Assembly (NCBI RefSeq): GCF_018255755.1
Contig: NZ_CP073766.1
Span: 1,488,001 to 1,552,000, forward strand
Length of the DNA: 64,000 bases
Direction of reading: 5' to 3'
Source of the DNA: Chitinophaga sp. HK235
Lineage (GTDB): Bacteria > Bacteroidota > Bacteroidia > Chitinophagales > Chitinophagaceae
The notes under the pieces were generated by a model. That model saw only the letters and a program-made list of their open reading frames with translations. It did no database searches and was not told where the DNA came from. Below, piece by piece: positions 43,721 through 53,060 of this stretch. Every line of letters begins with the position of its first letter. Position 1 is the stretch's first letter. The position numbers were made by a program, and so were the translations under genes.

Positions 43721-44527
43721 ATGCATACCCTTCCGGACATCCGGCAGCTGTTCAGGCCAGTACAGCCTGCAATAGATCAGGAGCAGGTCAGCTACCAGGA
43801 ACAGCCACCTTCACTCCTGCTGTCAAAATATATTTACTGCTACTGGCAACTAAGCTCCTGTGGCCCGCTGGCTACTCCTTTCACCTATCGTGTGGTAGCA
43901 GATGGCTGCATAGATCTGTTTTTTAATACAGATACACCGGAAGATTTTTATATCATGGGATTTTCCACCACTTATACGGAGTTCCCGCTGGACAACCCTT
44001 TCAACTATATCGGTATTCGTTTTCTGCCTGCAGCCTTTCCTTTGCTATTTCGTATCGATGCAGCCGAACTGACCAACCGGTTTGAAGCGTTAAAAACCGT
44101 AGCACCGGCTTTATCAAAAGGGCTGACACAACAGGTACAGACCCATCAGCAGCTTTCCTCGCTGCAGCCATTGCTGGATAACTATTTCGGAGCTATACTA
44201 TCCCAAACGTTTCATGAAGCAGACAGTCGTTTTTTTGATGCACTGGACCTGATCCTGAAAGCCCATGGTACCCTCAATCTCAATACCGATCTGCATACCG
44301 GTATCAGCCCCCGGCAGCTGCGGCGTCTGTTTGATTTTTATATCGGCAGCTCACCAAAGACTTTCAGTAAAGTAGTACGGTTCCAGCATATTCTGCATGC
44401 CAAACCTTCTGCGCGGAGTCTTCGGGAAAACAAATTTTTTTATGATGCCGGCTATTACGACCAGGCCCATTTCATCAAAGAATTTAAAACCATGTACGGC
44501 CTCACACCCACCATCGCACTCCGGTAA
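43721..44527 (+). CDS. AraC-family regulator (DUF6597-type N-terminus)
   Basis: 268 residues from MHTLPDIRQ. The N-terminal region (LSKYIYCYWQLSSCGP, CIDLFFNTD, FPLDNPFNYIGIRFLP) is the DUF6597 sensing domain, and the C-terminus is a double-HTH AraC domain (GISPRQLRRLFDFYIGSSPKTFSKVVR, then FFYDAGYYDQAHFIKEFK). A VOC-family gene follows on the same strand. Confidence 0.85.
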   Translation: MHTLPDIRQLFRPVQPAIDQEQVSYQEQPPSLLLSKYIYCYWQLSSCGPLATPFTYRVVADGCIDLFFNTDTPEDFYIMGFSTTYTEFPLDNPFNYIGIRFLPAAFPLLFRIDAAELTNRFEALKTVAPALSKGLTQQVQTHQQLSSLQPLLDNYFGAILSQTFHEADSRFFDALDLILKAHGTLNLNTDLHTGISPRQLRRLFDFYIGSSPKTFSKVVRFQHILHAKPSARSLRENKFFYDAGYYDQAHFIKEFKTMYGLTPTIALR

Positions 44528-44590
44528 AGTTTGTCCGTTTTTTACAATACCAGCCAACGGGATTCCCGCAATTTTGTATCATCAACAAAA

Positions 44591-44980
44591 ATGAACAAGA
44601 TGAAATTAAACGCCGGTATCATTACCCACAAGATTAAAGAAAGCAAAGATTTTTATACACAGGTGCTGGACTTTGGTGTCACCTTCGAAAATGATTTTTA
44701 CCTGCTGATGCATACCCCCGGCCATGAAGCAGCGCTTAGTTTCCTACTGCCGGAACACGCGTCACAACAACCGCTGTTCCAGCCAGCCTTTCAGGGAAAA
44801 GGTGTTTATCTCACCATTGAAGTGGAAGATGTAAAAAGTGTATATGAAACAATTCAGAAAAAGGGAGTACCGATCAAAATTGCATTGAGGGAAGAACCCT
44901 GGGGCGACCATCATTTTGCGATAGAAGATCCTAATGGTGTAGGTATCGACATCGTTCAGTATACCGCACCAGAAAACTGA
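44591..44980 (+). CDS. VOC-family (glyoxalase/dioxygenase-like) protein
   Basis: 129 residues from MNKMKLNAG. Two beta-alpha-beta-beta-beta repeats of the vicinal-oxygen-chelate fold: SKDFYTQVLDFGVTFENDFYLLMH, then VYLTIEVEDVKSVYETIQKKGVPI, ending WGDHHFAIEDPNGVGIDIVQ with the His/Glu positions of the family. Possibly antibiotic-resistance- or glyoxalase-like; the substrate is unknown. It lies 63 bases after the AraC gene. Confidence 0.82.
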   Translation: MNKMKLNAGIITHKIKESKDFYTQVLDFGVTFENDFYLLMHTPGHEAALSFLLPEHASQQPLFQPAFQGKGVYLTIEVEDVKSVYETIQKKGVPIKIALREEPWGDHHFAIEDPNGVGIDIVQYTAPEN

Positions 44981-45019
44981 ATCAATTTTTTGGTACATTT
45001 AGCAGGACTGTAAAAACCT

Positions 45020-46368
45020 ATGTCAATGCAACGTTTTATCCTCCTGCTCCACGTAATTATCTTGTATAGTCAACTGCCACTGAAAGCACAACAAACAGAA
45101 AAAGGATATTTCAACCCGAAAGATTCAGGCAATTGCTACCTGGCCATTCCTCCGCTTTCAGGAAAAATAAAGGGAACACTCGTGCTGTTTGCCGGTTTCA
45201 CCGGCATGCTGTGGGTAAGTACCAGCTGGATACTACCCGCATTGCATTCGCCGGCTTTGGCATTCCGGGCAATCTAATTATCCGGTATGCAGAACTGTGC
45301 TTCGAAAAACCTGCACAATTTCCGGTACGCCCCAGGGCGGTGATCGGTGTGGACTGCAACCTGGACCTGCCCGAACTCTGGCGCTGGAGCGAACGACAGG
45401 CACAACAAAATTTTAACCAGGAAGATGTGGAGACAGGGAAATTTTTGCTGGGAATGCTGAAGGAGCAGCTAGGCTCCCCAACAGACAATCCCACTGCCTA
45501 TGCGGCCGTTACACCCTACCAGCGCGCCATCAAAACCATCGGCCATGAACAATACCTGAAAAATGTGCCGGTGAGATTGTATTACGATACAGACATAGAA
45601 TGGCGCATCACCAATAACCGCCAGGCTTATGATGACACCAACCTTCCTGAAGGTTCCGATTTTATTTGCCGCTTACGAGCCTTAGGCAATGCCGATGCAG
45701 CATTCGTCAGCGCCAAACATCCGGGTTACAAGAGTAATGGCATCAGAACGGTGACTACCTTATCTATTGTAGACGAAATTGACTGTATCAGATGGCTCAA
45801 AGAGAAGATGAATATTTTTGATGCCGCCACCTGGGTGCCGCCATACACTTTATCTGTCCCCGATAAATGGGGTACAGAACGTTTTGACTTTCCGGTGGAA
45901 TTTGCACCTGGTATACCCTACAAAGGAGTGGAAGACCTGCGTTTTGCCCCGGGATGGGGAGAGACAAGCAGCCCCGAACACTGGAGCTACACCTTCCTCT
46001 GGTGGCTGGAAGGACAGCCAGTCATCAACGCAGCCAGTATCCGGCAACACCTTACGGAATACTACAACGGACTTGTAGGCAGAAATATCATCAGCAGAAA
46101 AATACCCGGGGATAAACTGGTGCCGCTCAAAGTGCAGATTACATCCACCCAAACCCAGCCCAATGATATAGCGACCTACACAGGCACTGTACATATGCTC
46201 AATTATATGGCCCAGACGCCCATCACACTGAACAGCATTATACATGTGCGGTATTGCAACACACAACAGCGCACTGCCGCATTCTTTGAAATATCACCCA
46301 GGCCTTACACAGATACTATTTGGCAAACCATGAACGGACTCTGGACGGGCTTCTCCTGCGGGAAATAA
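45020..46368 (+). pseudogene. Broken secreted alpha/beta-hydrolase (frameshift with internal deletion)
   Basis: Two overlapping frames make one gene. Frame 1 (45020 to about 45210) has a signal peptide ending PLKAQ and the hydrolase entry KGTLVLFAGFTG. The second frame, shifted by +2, resumes at KYQLDTTRIAFAGFGIPGN (the nucleophile-elbow region) and runs to 46368. The stretch normally found between the oxyanion strand and the elbow (~50 residues) is missing at about 45205-45225, so this is a deletion plus frameshift. The C-terminal half is a ~170-residue domain of secreted Bacteroidetes hydrolases (PPYTLSVPDKWG, GIPYKGVEDLRFAPGWG). An elbow Ser is not evident either (GFGIPGN). A sequencing error alone would not explain the lost segment. 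Confidence 0.7.
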
Positions 46369-46409
46369 ATTTTGTCGTTTTTTTCCAAAATCAGCCATCA
46401 TCCACCTCC

Positions 46410-46417
46410 TACTTTTG
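46410..46417 (+). promoter_or_regulatory. Bacteroidetes -7 box (TACTTTTG)
   Basis: Exact TAnnTTTG match 13 bases before the ATG of the SRPBCC gene. Confidence 0.5.
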
Positions 46418-46430
46418 TATAAAAAACAAT

Positions 46431-46928
46431 ATGGAAAAAAGATGGCACTTAAGCCTGGCCCTGCTCCTGTTGCTTTTCACCAGTACCAAAGCTCAAACAG
46501 TAAAAACGATTACAATGGCACTTCCCGCACAAACATTAAGCATTACTGTACTTCGTCCGGCAAACGACGTGTATACGTACCTGTCAGCGCCTGCTAATTT
46601 TTCCGAATGGGCTGCCGGCCTCTGTAAATCAATAACCCCTTCGGCACAGCCAGACACCTGGAACATTGTCATGGCCAATGGTAACAATGCCACGGTACGT
46701 TTTACACCATACAACGCATTCCGTGTTCTGGACCACTACGTATATCCTCCATCCGGACAGGAAGTGTATATGCCTATGCGGGTACTGGACAACGGCAACT
46801 CCAGTGAGATTCTGCTCACCGTCTACCGCCAGCCGGACATGACCGATGAGGTGTATGCATCAGATCTGAAGACTGTAAAACGGGACCTTGAAAAGCTCAA
46901 GACGGTATTGGAACAAAAAACACAATAA
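46431..46928 (+). CDS. Exported SRPBCC-family protein
   Basis: 165 residues from MEKRWHLSL. It has a signal peptide (to about residue 22, TKAQ), then an SRPBCC/polyketide-cyclase-like fold: TLSITVLRPANDVYTYLSAPANFSEWAAG, a beta sheet with NNATVRFTPYNAFRVLDHYV, and a long C-terminal helix. Binds hydrophobic ligands in a deep pocket; no reaction can be assigned. It follows the broken hydrolase gene but has its own -7 box and a clean terminator. Confidence 0.75.
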   Translation: MEKRWHLSLALLLLLFTSTKAQTVKTITMALPAQTLSITVLRPANDVYTYLSAPANFSEWAAGLCKSITPSAQPDTWNIVMANGNNATVRFTPYNAFRVLDHYVYPPSGQEVYMPMRVLDNGNSSEILLTVYRQPDMTDEVYASDLKTVKRDLEKLKTVLEQKTQ

Positions 46929-46933
46929 CAGCC

Positions 46934-46959
46934 AACGGCGCTCTTCACGGGGCGCCGTT
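46934..46959. terminator. Bidirectional terminator
   Basis: AACGGCGC / GCGCCGTT stem with a 10-base loop followed by TTTT, between the SRPBCC gene and the convergent GNAT gene. Confidence 0.85.
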
Positions 46960-46960
46960 T

Positions 46961-47512
46961 TTATAATCCGTAAGTCATATAAAACGCTACTTCGCCGGGA
47001 CAGGACACCGGATCATACAGCTTGAGGTGAACACCCGAAACCGAGAATCCATGCTTTTTATAAAATGTCACTGCCGGTACATTGGTGTTCTGCGTTTCCA
47101 GCTCCAGCAGCCTTACGCGCAGTTTTGCGGCATGTTGTATGATCGCCTGCATCAATCTGGAGCCAATCCCTTTTCGTCTTCCGGTGGCGGCTACCGTTAA
47201 CTGTGCAATGTAGAGCGTATTGTTCCATTGCCGCTCTTCCCCGATGATGAAGCCCAACAATCCTCCTTCTTCATAGGCTGCAAAAGAATGTCCCTGCGCC
47301 AGCACTTCATTCAGTTCATCCAGCTCCTCATCGCTGGTATGCCAGGTTTTATGGACAGGCTTGTCCAATGTTGTCAACCGGAAATCAAAAACAATATGTT
47401 CATTGTCAGGCTGCGGCACAGGTATATACGCCAGTTCAGAGGTATAACCATTACGCCCCAACGATCGTATATCCGTAATGGTGAGGTTTTTAAGTGGTGA
47501 GATAGTAAGCAT
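46961..47512 (-). CDS. GNAT-family N-acetyltransferase
   Basis: 183 residues. Acetyl-CoA binding motif A is clear: IAQLTVAATGRRKGIGSRLMQAIIQHA (about 116-142), preceded by GLLGFIIGE and followed by ETQNTNVPAVTFYKKHGF. Substrate unknown. It is divergent from the TPR gene, and the operator-like palindromes at 47582-47617 lie in the shared upstream region. Confidence 0.88.
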   Translation of the reverse strand: MLTISPLKNLTITDIRSLGRNGYTSELAYIPVPQPDNEHIVFDFRLTTLDKPVHKTWHTSDEELDELNEVLAQGHSFAAYEEGGLLGFIIGEERQWNNTLYIAQLTVAATGRRKGIGSRLMQAIIQHAAKLRVRLLELETQNTNVPAVTFYKKHGFSVSGVHLKLYDPVSCPGEVAFYMTYGL

Positions 47513-47581
47513 GAAAAGTCCTTTCCGTTTTCCTGAAAATTACATCATCCACTGCAAAAAAGAGTGATGAATAATTATTAT

Positions 47582-47617
47582 AACTAAATTTTTAGTTTTA
47601 AAACTAAATAGTTAGTT
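47582..47617 (+). promoter_or_regulatory. Overlapping palindromic operator-like array
   Basis: Three overlapping dyads built from AACTAA / TTAGTT half-sites: 47582-47597 (7-base arms), 47591-47608 (perfect 18-bp palindrome) and 47602-47617 (6-base arms). They abut the first possible start codon (47620) of the TPR gene, so a bound repressor would block transcription or initiation. The regulator is not encoded in this window. Confidence 0.6.
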
Positions 47618-47619
47618 TT

Positions 47620-48831
47620 ATGATAAATCTCTCAGCTATGCGAAAAATCTTAGGGACCATCGGCCTGGTATTATTATGCATGATAACCCGGGCACAGGGC
47701 ATAGACAGGAACAAAGTAATGGAATACCTCCAGGACCAGCAGTACGAAGAAGCTATTGCTTACCTGCAACCGGCGGTTAACAGTCAATCGCCGCGGGAAA
47801 TGGCTTTGCTGGCCTATACCTACTATCAGTCCGGCAAGCTCGCCGATGCTGCCGCTACCTACGAAAAAGTATTACAGCTGGACAGTAATCACATACCGGC
47901 ACTGCAGTACCTGGCCTCCATCCGTTCGCAGCAGGAACAATTTCCGCTGGCACTCACGCTGTATCAACGAATCACCCGGCTGCGGCCTAACAGCGCCCCG
48001 GCATGGAAACAGCTGAGTTTTACTGCATTCCTGGCACAGCAACCGGATTCCGGATTTACCTGGCTGTGCAAAGCCTATCTATTGAACCCGGCAGACCCCA
48101 AAGTGGTGTCCCGCCTCGCCGAAGAATGGATAGATAAAAAAGCCTATCCACAGGCCGACTCCATCGTTAAAGCCTTTCTGATAAGAGACTCCACACAGTC
48201 TACCGTACTGATGACTGCTGCCAAAACAGCTTATCTTGTGAAAGACTACCGGCGCACGGTTTCTATCGGAGAAAAGTTACAGGGCCTTAATATCGTTTCT
48301 CCCAATACGTTTATCTATGTGATAGCAGCCAGTTACAATCTGAAAAAATATACAGACTGTATCCGTATTTACGATTATATGCTGAGCGGCAACGCAGCGT
48401 CTGAAAACATTACCTATTATGCTGCCCTGGCTCATACCGCCCTCCGCCAGTATAGTGAAAGCAATGAGCTGCTGCAGCGGTGTATCACCATGGCCAAGTC
48501 TTCAAGCCTGGAGAATTATTACAACAGCACTTCCGTCAACTATGAGGGTATGCGTCAGTACAAGCCTGCACTGGCAGCGCTGGACACGTCGTGGTACCTA
48601 TCGCACAAGCCTTTGCGCCAGTACAGCATGGGACGCATATACGAAACCGGGTTAAAAAATGACGCCGCTGCGATGAAGTATTACAAGCGTTATCTGCAGC
48701 TGTACAAACCCGGCTCAACGGATGAAGATGAGATCTATCGTTATCTACGGGACAGAGTGAAGGTTAAGACCCTGCCGGCTTTAATATCCGTTCATCAGAA
48801 GGATCAGCAAACAGCCAAACAACAACCTTAG
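47620..48831 (+). CDS. Secreted TPR-repeat protein
   Basis: 403 residues if the first ATG is used; a second ATG six codons later (47638) begins a textbook signal peptide (RKILGTIGLVLLCMITRAQG) and is the more likely start. The body is tetratricopeptide-like repeats from about residue 30 to 380 (EEAIAYLQPAVNSQ, AATYEKVLQLDSNHIPALQYL, ALTLYQRITRLRPNSAPAWKQL). Such proteins act as periplasmic scaffolds. The palindromic operator array sits directly upstream, implying tight regulation. Confidence 0.85.
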   Translation: MINLSAMRKILGTIGLVLLCMITRAQGIDRNKVMEYLQDQQYEEAIAYLQPAVNSQSPREMALLAYTYYQSGKLADAAATYEKVLQLDSNHIPALQYLASIRSQQEQFPLALTLYQRITRLRPNSAPAWKQLSFTAFLAQQPDSGFTWLCKAYLLNPADPKVVSRLAEEWIDKKAYPQADSIVKAFLIRDSTQSTVLMTAAKTAYLVKDYRRTVSIGEKLQGLNIVSPNTFIYVIAASYNLKKYTDCIRIYDYMLSGNAASENITYYAALAHTALRQYSESNELLQRCITMAKSSSLENYYNSTSVNYEGMRQYKPALAALDTSWYLSHKPLRQYSMGRIYETGLKNDAAAMKYYKRYLQLYKPGSTDEDEIYRYLRDRVKVKTLPALISVHQKDQQTAKQQP

Positions 48832-48834
48832 GAA

Positions 48835-49845
48835 TCAGTGGTTCAGCATACTGCCGCGTGCGGCCAGCGTAGCGTCTATCTTCACTTTCAGGTAACTGGT
48901 GTACATGACCATGGCGTGTTGTGCGCCCAGCTGATAGAAGTAGTCGGTTAGTGTATTATTCCGGTATCTGGGGTCCAGCGCTGCGCCAAAAACAATATAG
49001 TTCCGTTCCTGCCTGGTATACCCGTAGGCATACAGGATGCCCGCCAACAGTACATAAGCGTCCCACAGGCTTACCTCCAGACCTTCGTAGGTAACGATGA
49101 TTTTATCGGAAGCCGGACTGGGCACATATAGTCTTGAAGCATTTATCAGACCGGATACAATCGGGCATTTCGGTATCACATCCTGTACATTTTCGAAATG
49201 CCAGGCCTCCGTGATTTTATTGTCCAGGTCGGTAGCAAAGCCGCTGTCGCCTGCGGCCGGGGCTGCAAAGGTAAACAGGTTGGTATTGTTGTAGTTAATA
49301 CCTTCCTGTTTCAGCGCTGCAACGAAATAAGATGCATAAACATTGGCAGTGTTGCCTCCCAGACTATGCCCTGTGATGATTACTTTTTTATTTTTGGAAA
49401 CAGCCTCGGTCTTCAGGAAATTGAAAATACGGGGAGAGCCCGGCCTGAGTCTGTCCTGCATTTCAGCCACATTGTTAAAAGCCCTGCTGGCTCCGGCACT
49501 GATCCTGGCAGCACCGCTGCTGGTATAATGCCAGGTAACCGTGGAGAGCACGTCCAGATCTTCCAGTATCCAGTTGGCAAAGGCATCCCAATCCTTGAAA
49601 ATATCAATAGGTGACAATGAGCCCCTGATGGCCAGCCCATAAAACTCCCCGCTAGGATCAGACGCAATAAAGGCAAAGTTGCCGTCGGTCGTTTCAATAC
49701 CTTCCCATAACAAGGTCCACCCCGGAAGATAGGTATTCAGATCAGCTCTTACATTTTGACTGTAGGAGATGGCAGACAGCAACACCGCTGTTTTGGCCAA
49801 CGCTGGCACGGCTTCCACGGCAGAAAGGGTTTCTTGTAATTCCAT
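48835..49845 (-). CDS. Lipase class 3 family protein
   Basis: 336 residues. The nucleophile motif is GHSLGGNTANVYASYF with Ser161 (GxSxG). Upstream FYGLAIRGSLSP is the oxyanion region, and TFAAPAAGD and an Asp-bearing stretch (ENVQDVIPKCP) provide the Asp/His surroundings. No signal peptide is visible, so it may be intracellular or exported by another route. Convergent with the TPR gene (3 bases between stops). Confidence 0.85.
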   Translation of the reverse strand: MELQETLSAVEAVPALAKTAVLLSAISYSQNVRADLNTYLPGWTLLWEGIETTDGNFAFIASDPSGEFYGLAIRGSLSPIDIFKDWDAFANWILEDLDVLSTVTWHYTSSGAARISAGASRAFNNVAEMQDRLRPGSPRIFNFLKTEAVSKNKKVIITGHSLGGNTANVYASYFVAALKQEGINYNNTNLFTFAAPAAGDSGFATDLDNKITEAWHFENVQDVIPKCPIVSGLINASRLYVPSPASDKIIVTYEGLEVSLWDAYVLLAGILYAYGYTRQERNYIVFGAALDPRYRNNTLTDYFYQLGAQHAMVMYTSYLKVKIDATLAARGSMLNH

Positions 49846-50050
49846 GACTTTCGGGGTTTAGAGGTGATAAAATCCGGAGATAAAAAGATGGGGGCGTCTG
49901 GAGCTTTGTATAATCAGGATTTCATGGCCGGCATCTCCGCTCAACTAATTTACCAAGAATATACCGGAATAAAAAACGTTGCGGAACCTTTAGCAGCCTT
50001 TATTAACAGGCACTGCGGGCATTTGCAGTATGCTGATAAAATTATGAAGA

Positions 50051-50542
50051 CTACTGTATCACCTGCTGCAATGCCAGAACAAACTCATTCCGCTCTACAG
50101 GGCTGATCACCAGCTTTTTTTTGTTTTTCAGGATGATCATCACCATACTGGTCCTATCGGTACACCACATTTCATAAGCACCCTGCTGCTGTGACGCAAA
50201 ATATCCCAGATACCCAAACAGGCCTCCGGAACCAAAGGAGCGTATGCTACCCTTCAGCTCATCCGCCGCCAATGGGAAAACCTCCGCTATATCTGCCAAT
50301 AAAACCCTCTTACGGGACAATGGGCGTATGATAATGAGTGCATCTGCCGTCAGTTCATATGCCAGCGGCTTTACCGACCAGGTAACGGTTACAATAACCA
50401 CCAATATCAGTGCCGGCACAATAGAAGCCACTGCTCCTTCCCGCCCGGTAAAAACAGAAACCGTCAACAATACCAGACAAACTCCAATCAGTAAACTGGT
50501 AATAATTCTGGAAGTAGTATCCAATCGGGTTGAATATTTCAT
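50051..50542 (-). CDS. PH-like-domain membrane protein
   Basis: 163 residues. Two membrane helices (about 12-30 and 38-58) are followed by a bacterial PH-like beta domain (YELTADALIIIRPLSRKRVLLADIAEVFPL, then LKNKKKLVISPVERNEFVLALQQ). Such proteins occur in the inner membrane; the function is unknown. Single gene. Confidence 0.7.
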   Translation of the reverse strand: MKYSTRLDTTSRIITSLLIGVCLVLLTVSVFTGREGAVASIVPALILVVIVTVTWSVKPLAYELTADALIIIRPLSRKRVLLADIAEVFPLAADELKGSIRSFGSGGLFGYLGYFASQQQGAYEMWCTDRTSMVMIILKNKKKLVISPVERNEFVLALQQVIQ

Positions 50543-50650
50543 AGCAACAATATGTACAAGACAATTTACGCTAATTGCACCAATAACCGGCGAAGAAGCC
50601 GGGATCAGCCATGTTTACGTCTACCAACCCCGGCTATACGGCAACGAAAT

Positions 50651-51811
50651 TTATGGAAGCGTGAAATGTTCCATGAAAGCTTTTGCAAAAGCAGAGGCAA
50701 AAAGATCTTTGTTGAGATTATTACGGAAGGGATTAAACATAGGCAGTATTTTCATGACATGATAAAAAGGGCGGCTCAGATCCTGAGAATTAGCCAGTAT
50801 AATAAAAGTGAGATCTTTCTGCGGTATCCTGACAAACAGGGCCGAATAACCGGTCCACCAGCCAGTATGCCATATCACCTGTACACCTTTGTAGTCTTTA
50901 ATAAACCAGCCCAGGCCATATTGAATGGTTTTTCCTTTCACCGTTACAAAAGGTGTAAACACTTTTTTCCAGGTGGCTGAATCCAGGAAACGTTTTTCAT
51001 CTATAGCCCTGGCATAGACAGCCAAATCGGCCACACTGCTTTCCATACCGGCAGCCGGTCCGAAGCCATAGGAGAATTTCACCGGCACCAGTTTTTTATA
51101 CTGCCAGTCGTAAGGTTTGGCCACCAGCCGCATAAAGGAATCACGGCTGTATCCTGTAAGCCGGAAGCTGGCACTGTCATCTGTACTGGGGACCGTTCTT
51201 GCTAACCCTAAGGGCTGTACGATATTTTGCAGCAGCAGCTCACCGAAGCTATGTCCGGAAGCTTTTTCAATAACCTTCCCCAGCTGGTTGTACCAGCCTC
51301 CATTATAGCGGAAAGTGTAACCAGGCTTAAACGCGTTGAAGGAGTTCCCCATGGCGGTATGGGTCAGCAGGTGTTTGATCCGGATTCTTTCATCGCTGCC
51401 CCAGCGGGCTCCCAGATTGATACCATACCGGGCAATGGGGTCATCCAGATGGATACGGCCGGCTTCTACCTGCTGCATCAGAATAACAGCGCCGAAGGTT
51501 TTGGTGACGGAAGCGATCTGATATACTGTATTTTCATCCGGCGGCAGCTTCCCTTCTACGTCTGCATATCCAAAGCCTTTTTTCCAGACCAGCTGCCCAC
51601 CATTCACGATACCGGCAGACAAACCCGGAATATGATAACGTCGTCGCAAGGCTTCCAGTCTGTTTTCAAAAGCTGTAATATTGTCAGCGTCCCATACGCT
51701 GTCGGTCGCTTTCACGGGAACGGACGTACGAACAATGGCATGCCGGGTTTGGCATCCGGTCAACAAACATCCGGTCATCAACAGAAAAAAAACGAAAAAA
51801 GTGATTCTCAT
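50651..51811 (-). CDS. Lipoprotein serine hydrolase, class C beta-lactamase / DD-peptidase fold
   Basis: 386 residues from MRITFFVFF; a longer frame to 51865 lacks support. The lipoprotein signal ends LLTGC (Cys20). The SxxK motif is ASVTK (Ser101, Lys104), the YxN-type element lies in FRYNGGWYNQLG, and the third motif is HTGWWTG. Family members are periplasmic DD-peptidases, esterases or beta-lactamases; resistance cannot be claimed from this sequence. It lies 75 bases from the membrane-bound AraC gene upstream on the same strand. Confidence 0.85.
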   Translation of the reverse strand: MRITFFVFFLLMTGCLLTGCQTRHAIVRTSVPVKATDSVWDADNITAFENRLEALRRRYHIPGLSAGIVNGGQLVWKKGFGYADVEGKLPPDENTVYQIASVTKTFGAVILMQQVEAGRIHLDDPIARYGINLGARWGSDERIRIKHLLTHTAMGNSFNAFKPGYTFRYNGGWYNQLGKVIEKASGHSFGELLLQNIVQPLGLARTVPSTDDSASFRLTGYSRDSFMRLVAKPYDWQYKKLVPVKFSYGFGPAAGMESSVADLAVYARAIDEKRFLDSATWKKVFTPFVTVKGKTIQYGLGWFIKDYKGVQVIWHTGWWTGYSALFVRIPQKDLTFIILANSQDLSRPFYHVMKILPMFNPFRNNLNKDLFASAFAKAFMEHFTLP

Positions 51812-51885
51812 GCGGTACTGTTTTTCCCGCAAAATTCCTTTTCCTGTACCTGCCAACCTACTCAAATCCGGATATGAGCACTATT

Positions 51886-53031
51886 TCAAGTGGCTTCCAT
51901 GGCTTGTTTCCGGTAAGCTGACGGGGAGAGCCCTGTCATTTGTTTGAACACCCGCTGAAAGGTGGCCAGTGAACTGAAGCCACAGTCATAGGCTACACCG
52001 GCAATGGTCCATGCCGCTGCTTCCGGCAGCAGAATCCTTTCTTTAAAGGCTGCTACCCTATAGGAATTGATATACTCGTTGAAGTTTTTTTGCAGACACT
52101 GGTTCAACACTGCAGAAATTGTTTTCTGTGGAAGCCCTGTATGCAGGGAGAGGCCGGCCAGGTTGAGCTCAGCGTCCAGATAAAGCCGGTCTTCTTCCAT
52201 GGCTTTGTTCAGCAAAACAAGTGTTGCCTGGCTCACTGCTTCGTCCGGCGCAGCATTGACTGCTGCCCTTCTGACAGCGGTCGTTTCCTGATAGGTCATG
52301 ATAAACCCCTGTATCCCCAGCCAGTAGATCATCACCGCCAGGGGCACATACACCGGATACCAGCCGAAAGTGTCCAGCATAAAATCGGTATAACGGGGAA
52401 GGACATACGGAATCAGATACACCAGCCAGATCAGCTGAAATACCAGGAACACCCTGGTAAACCGCTGCAGCAACCGGTAACGGGGCAGAGCAGCCACATC
52501 AGGCGCTTTCGTCTTTACAGCAACCAGGTAACGCACCGACCACCACAGATAACCCGTCAGCGATATCCAGCGCGGAATATCCGCGTATACATTCCAGGTA
52601 TCCATAAAAACAGCCCAGGGCCCCGGCTGGTTGCGGATGATACCCATCAGCACTCCACCCACAAAGATGTAGGCTGTCAGCACCGGTACCAGATCAATGA
52701 TCACCGGAACAAAGTGTATCCGTGACCGTTGGATAATCCGGAAATTGGTATCCAGCGAAGCTTTTATATAAAAATAAATCAGGGGACCAAAGGGCATGGT
52801 GATCACCCAGGGAATAAAGCTGGATATAAACTGCAGGAGGCGTGAGTTAAACCAATTTCCATAGGAAGCATATAAATTAAAGGCAGCCAATGACAGGATA
52901 CCCAGTAAAACCGCCAGCAGCCGGTTGGGCAACCGGTTTCTGCTGCCGGCCCAAAGTAACACACCCGACACCACTCCCTGTACAGCACCTAATAGAATAA
53001 TTGTCCTGAAAAAATCTGTTACCAGTGACAT
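51886..53031 (-). CDS. Membrane-bound AraC-type regulator
   Basis: 381 residues from MSLVTDFFRTI; the codon just upstream is a GTG in frame. About seven hydrophobic segments span residues 8-240, followed by a C-terminal AraC DNA-binding domain (LAGLSLHTGLPQKTISAVLNQCLQKNFNEYI, then WTIAGVAYDCGFSSLATFQRVFKQMTG). This membrane-sensor AraC layout is frequent in Bacteroidetes. It precedes the serine hydrolase gene and may regulate it. Confidence 0.88.
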   Translation of the reverse strand: MSLVTDFFRTIILLGAVQGVVSGVLLWAGSRNRLPNRLLAVLLGILSLAAFNLYASYGNWFNSRLLQFISSFIPWVITMPFGPLIYFYIKASLDTNFRIIQRSRIHFVPVIIDLVPVLTAYIFVGGVLMGIIRNQPGPWAVFMDTWNVYADIPRWISLTGYLWWSVRYLVAVKTKAPDVAALPRYRLLQRFTRVFLVFQLIWLVYLIPYVLPRYTDFMLDTFGWYPVYVPLAVMIYWLGIQGFIMTYQETTAVRRAAVNAAPDEAVSQATLVLLNKAMEEDRLYLDAELNLAGLSLHTGLPQKTISAVLNQCLQKNFNEYINSYRVAAFKERILLPEAAAWTIAGVAYDCGFSSLATFQRVFKQMTGLSPSAYRKQAMEAT

Positions 53032-53060
53032 CACTTATTTGTATAACTGTTTCGTACAAA

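Noticed and set aside
49864..50106. 80-codon plus-strand frame between the lipase and PH-domain genes
   Set aside because: Overlaps the 3' end of the PH-like gene antisense and shows no recognisable features.
48835..51811. Linking lipase, PH-domain and serine hydrolase genes as one system
   Set aside because: Same strand, but large gaps and different families; no evidence of shared transcription or function.
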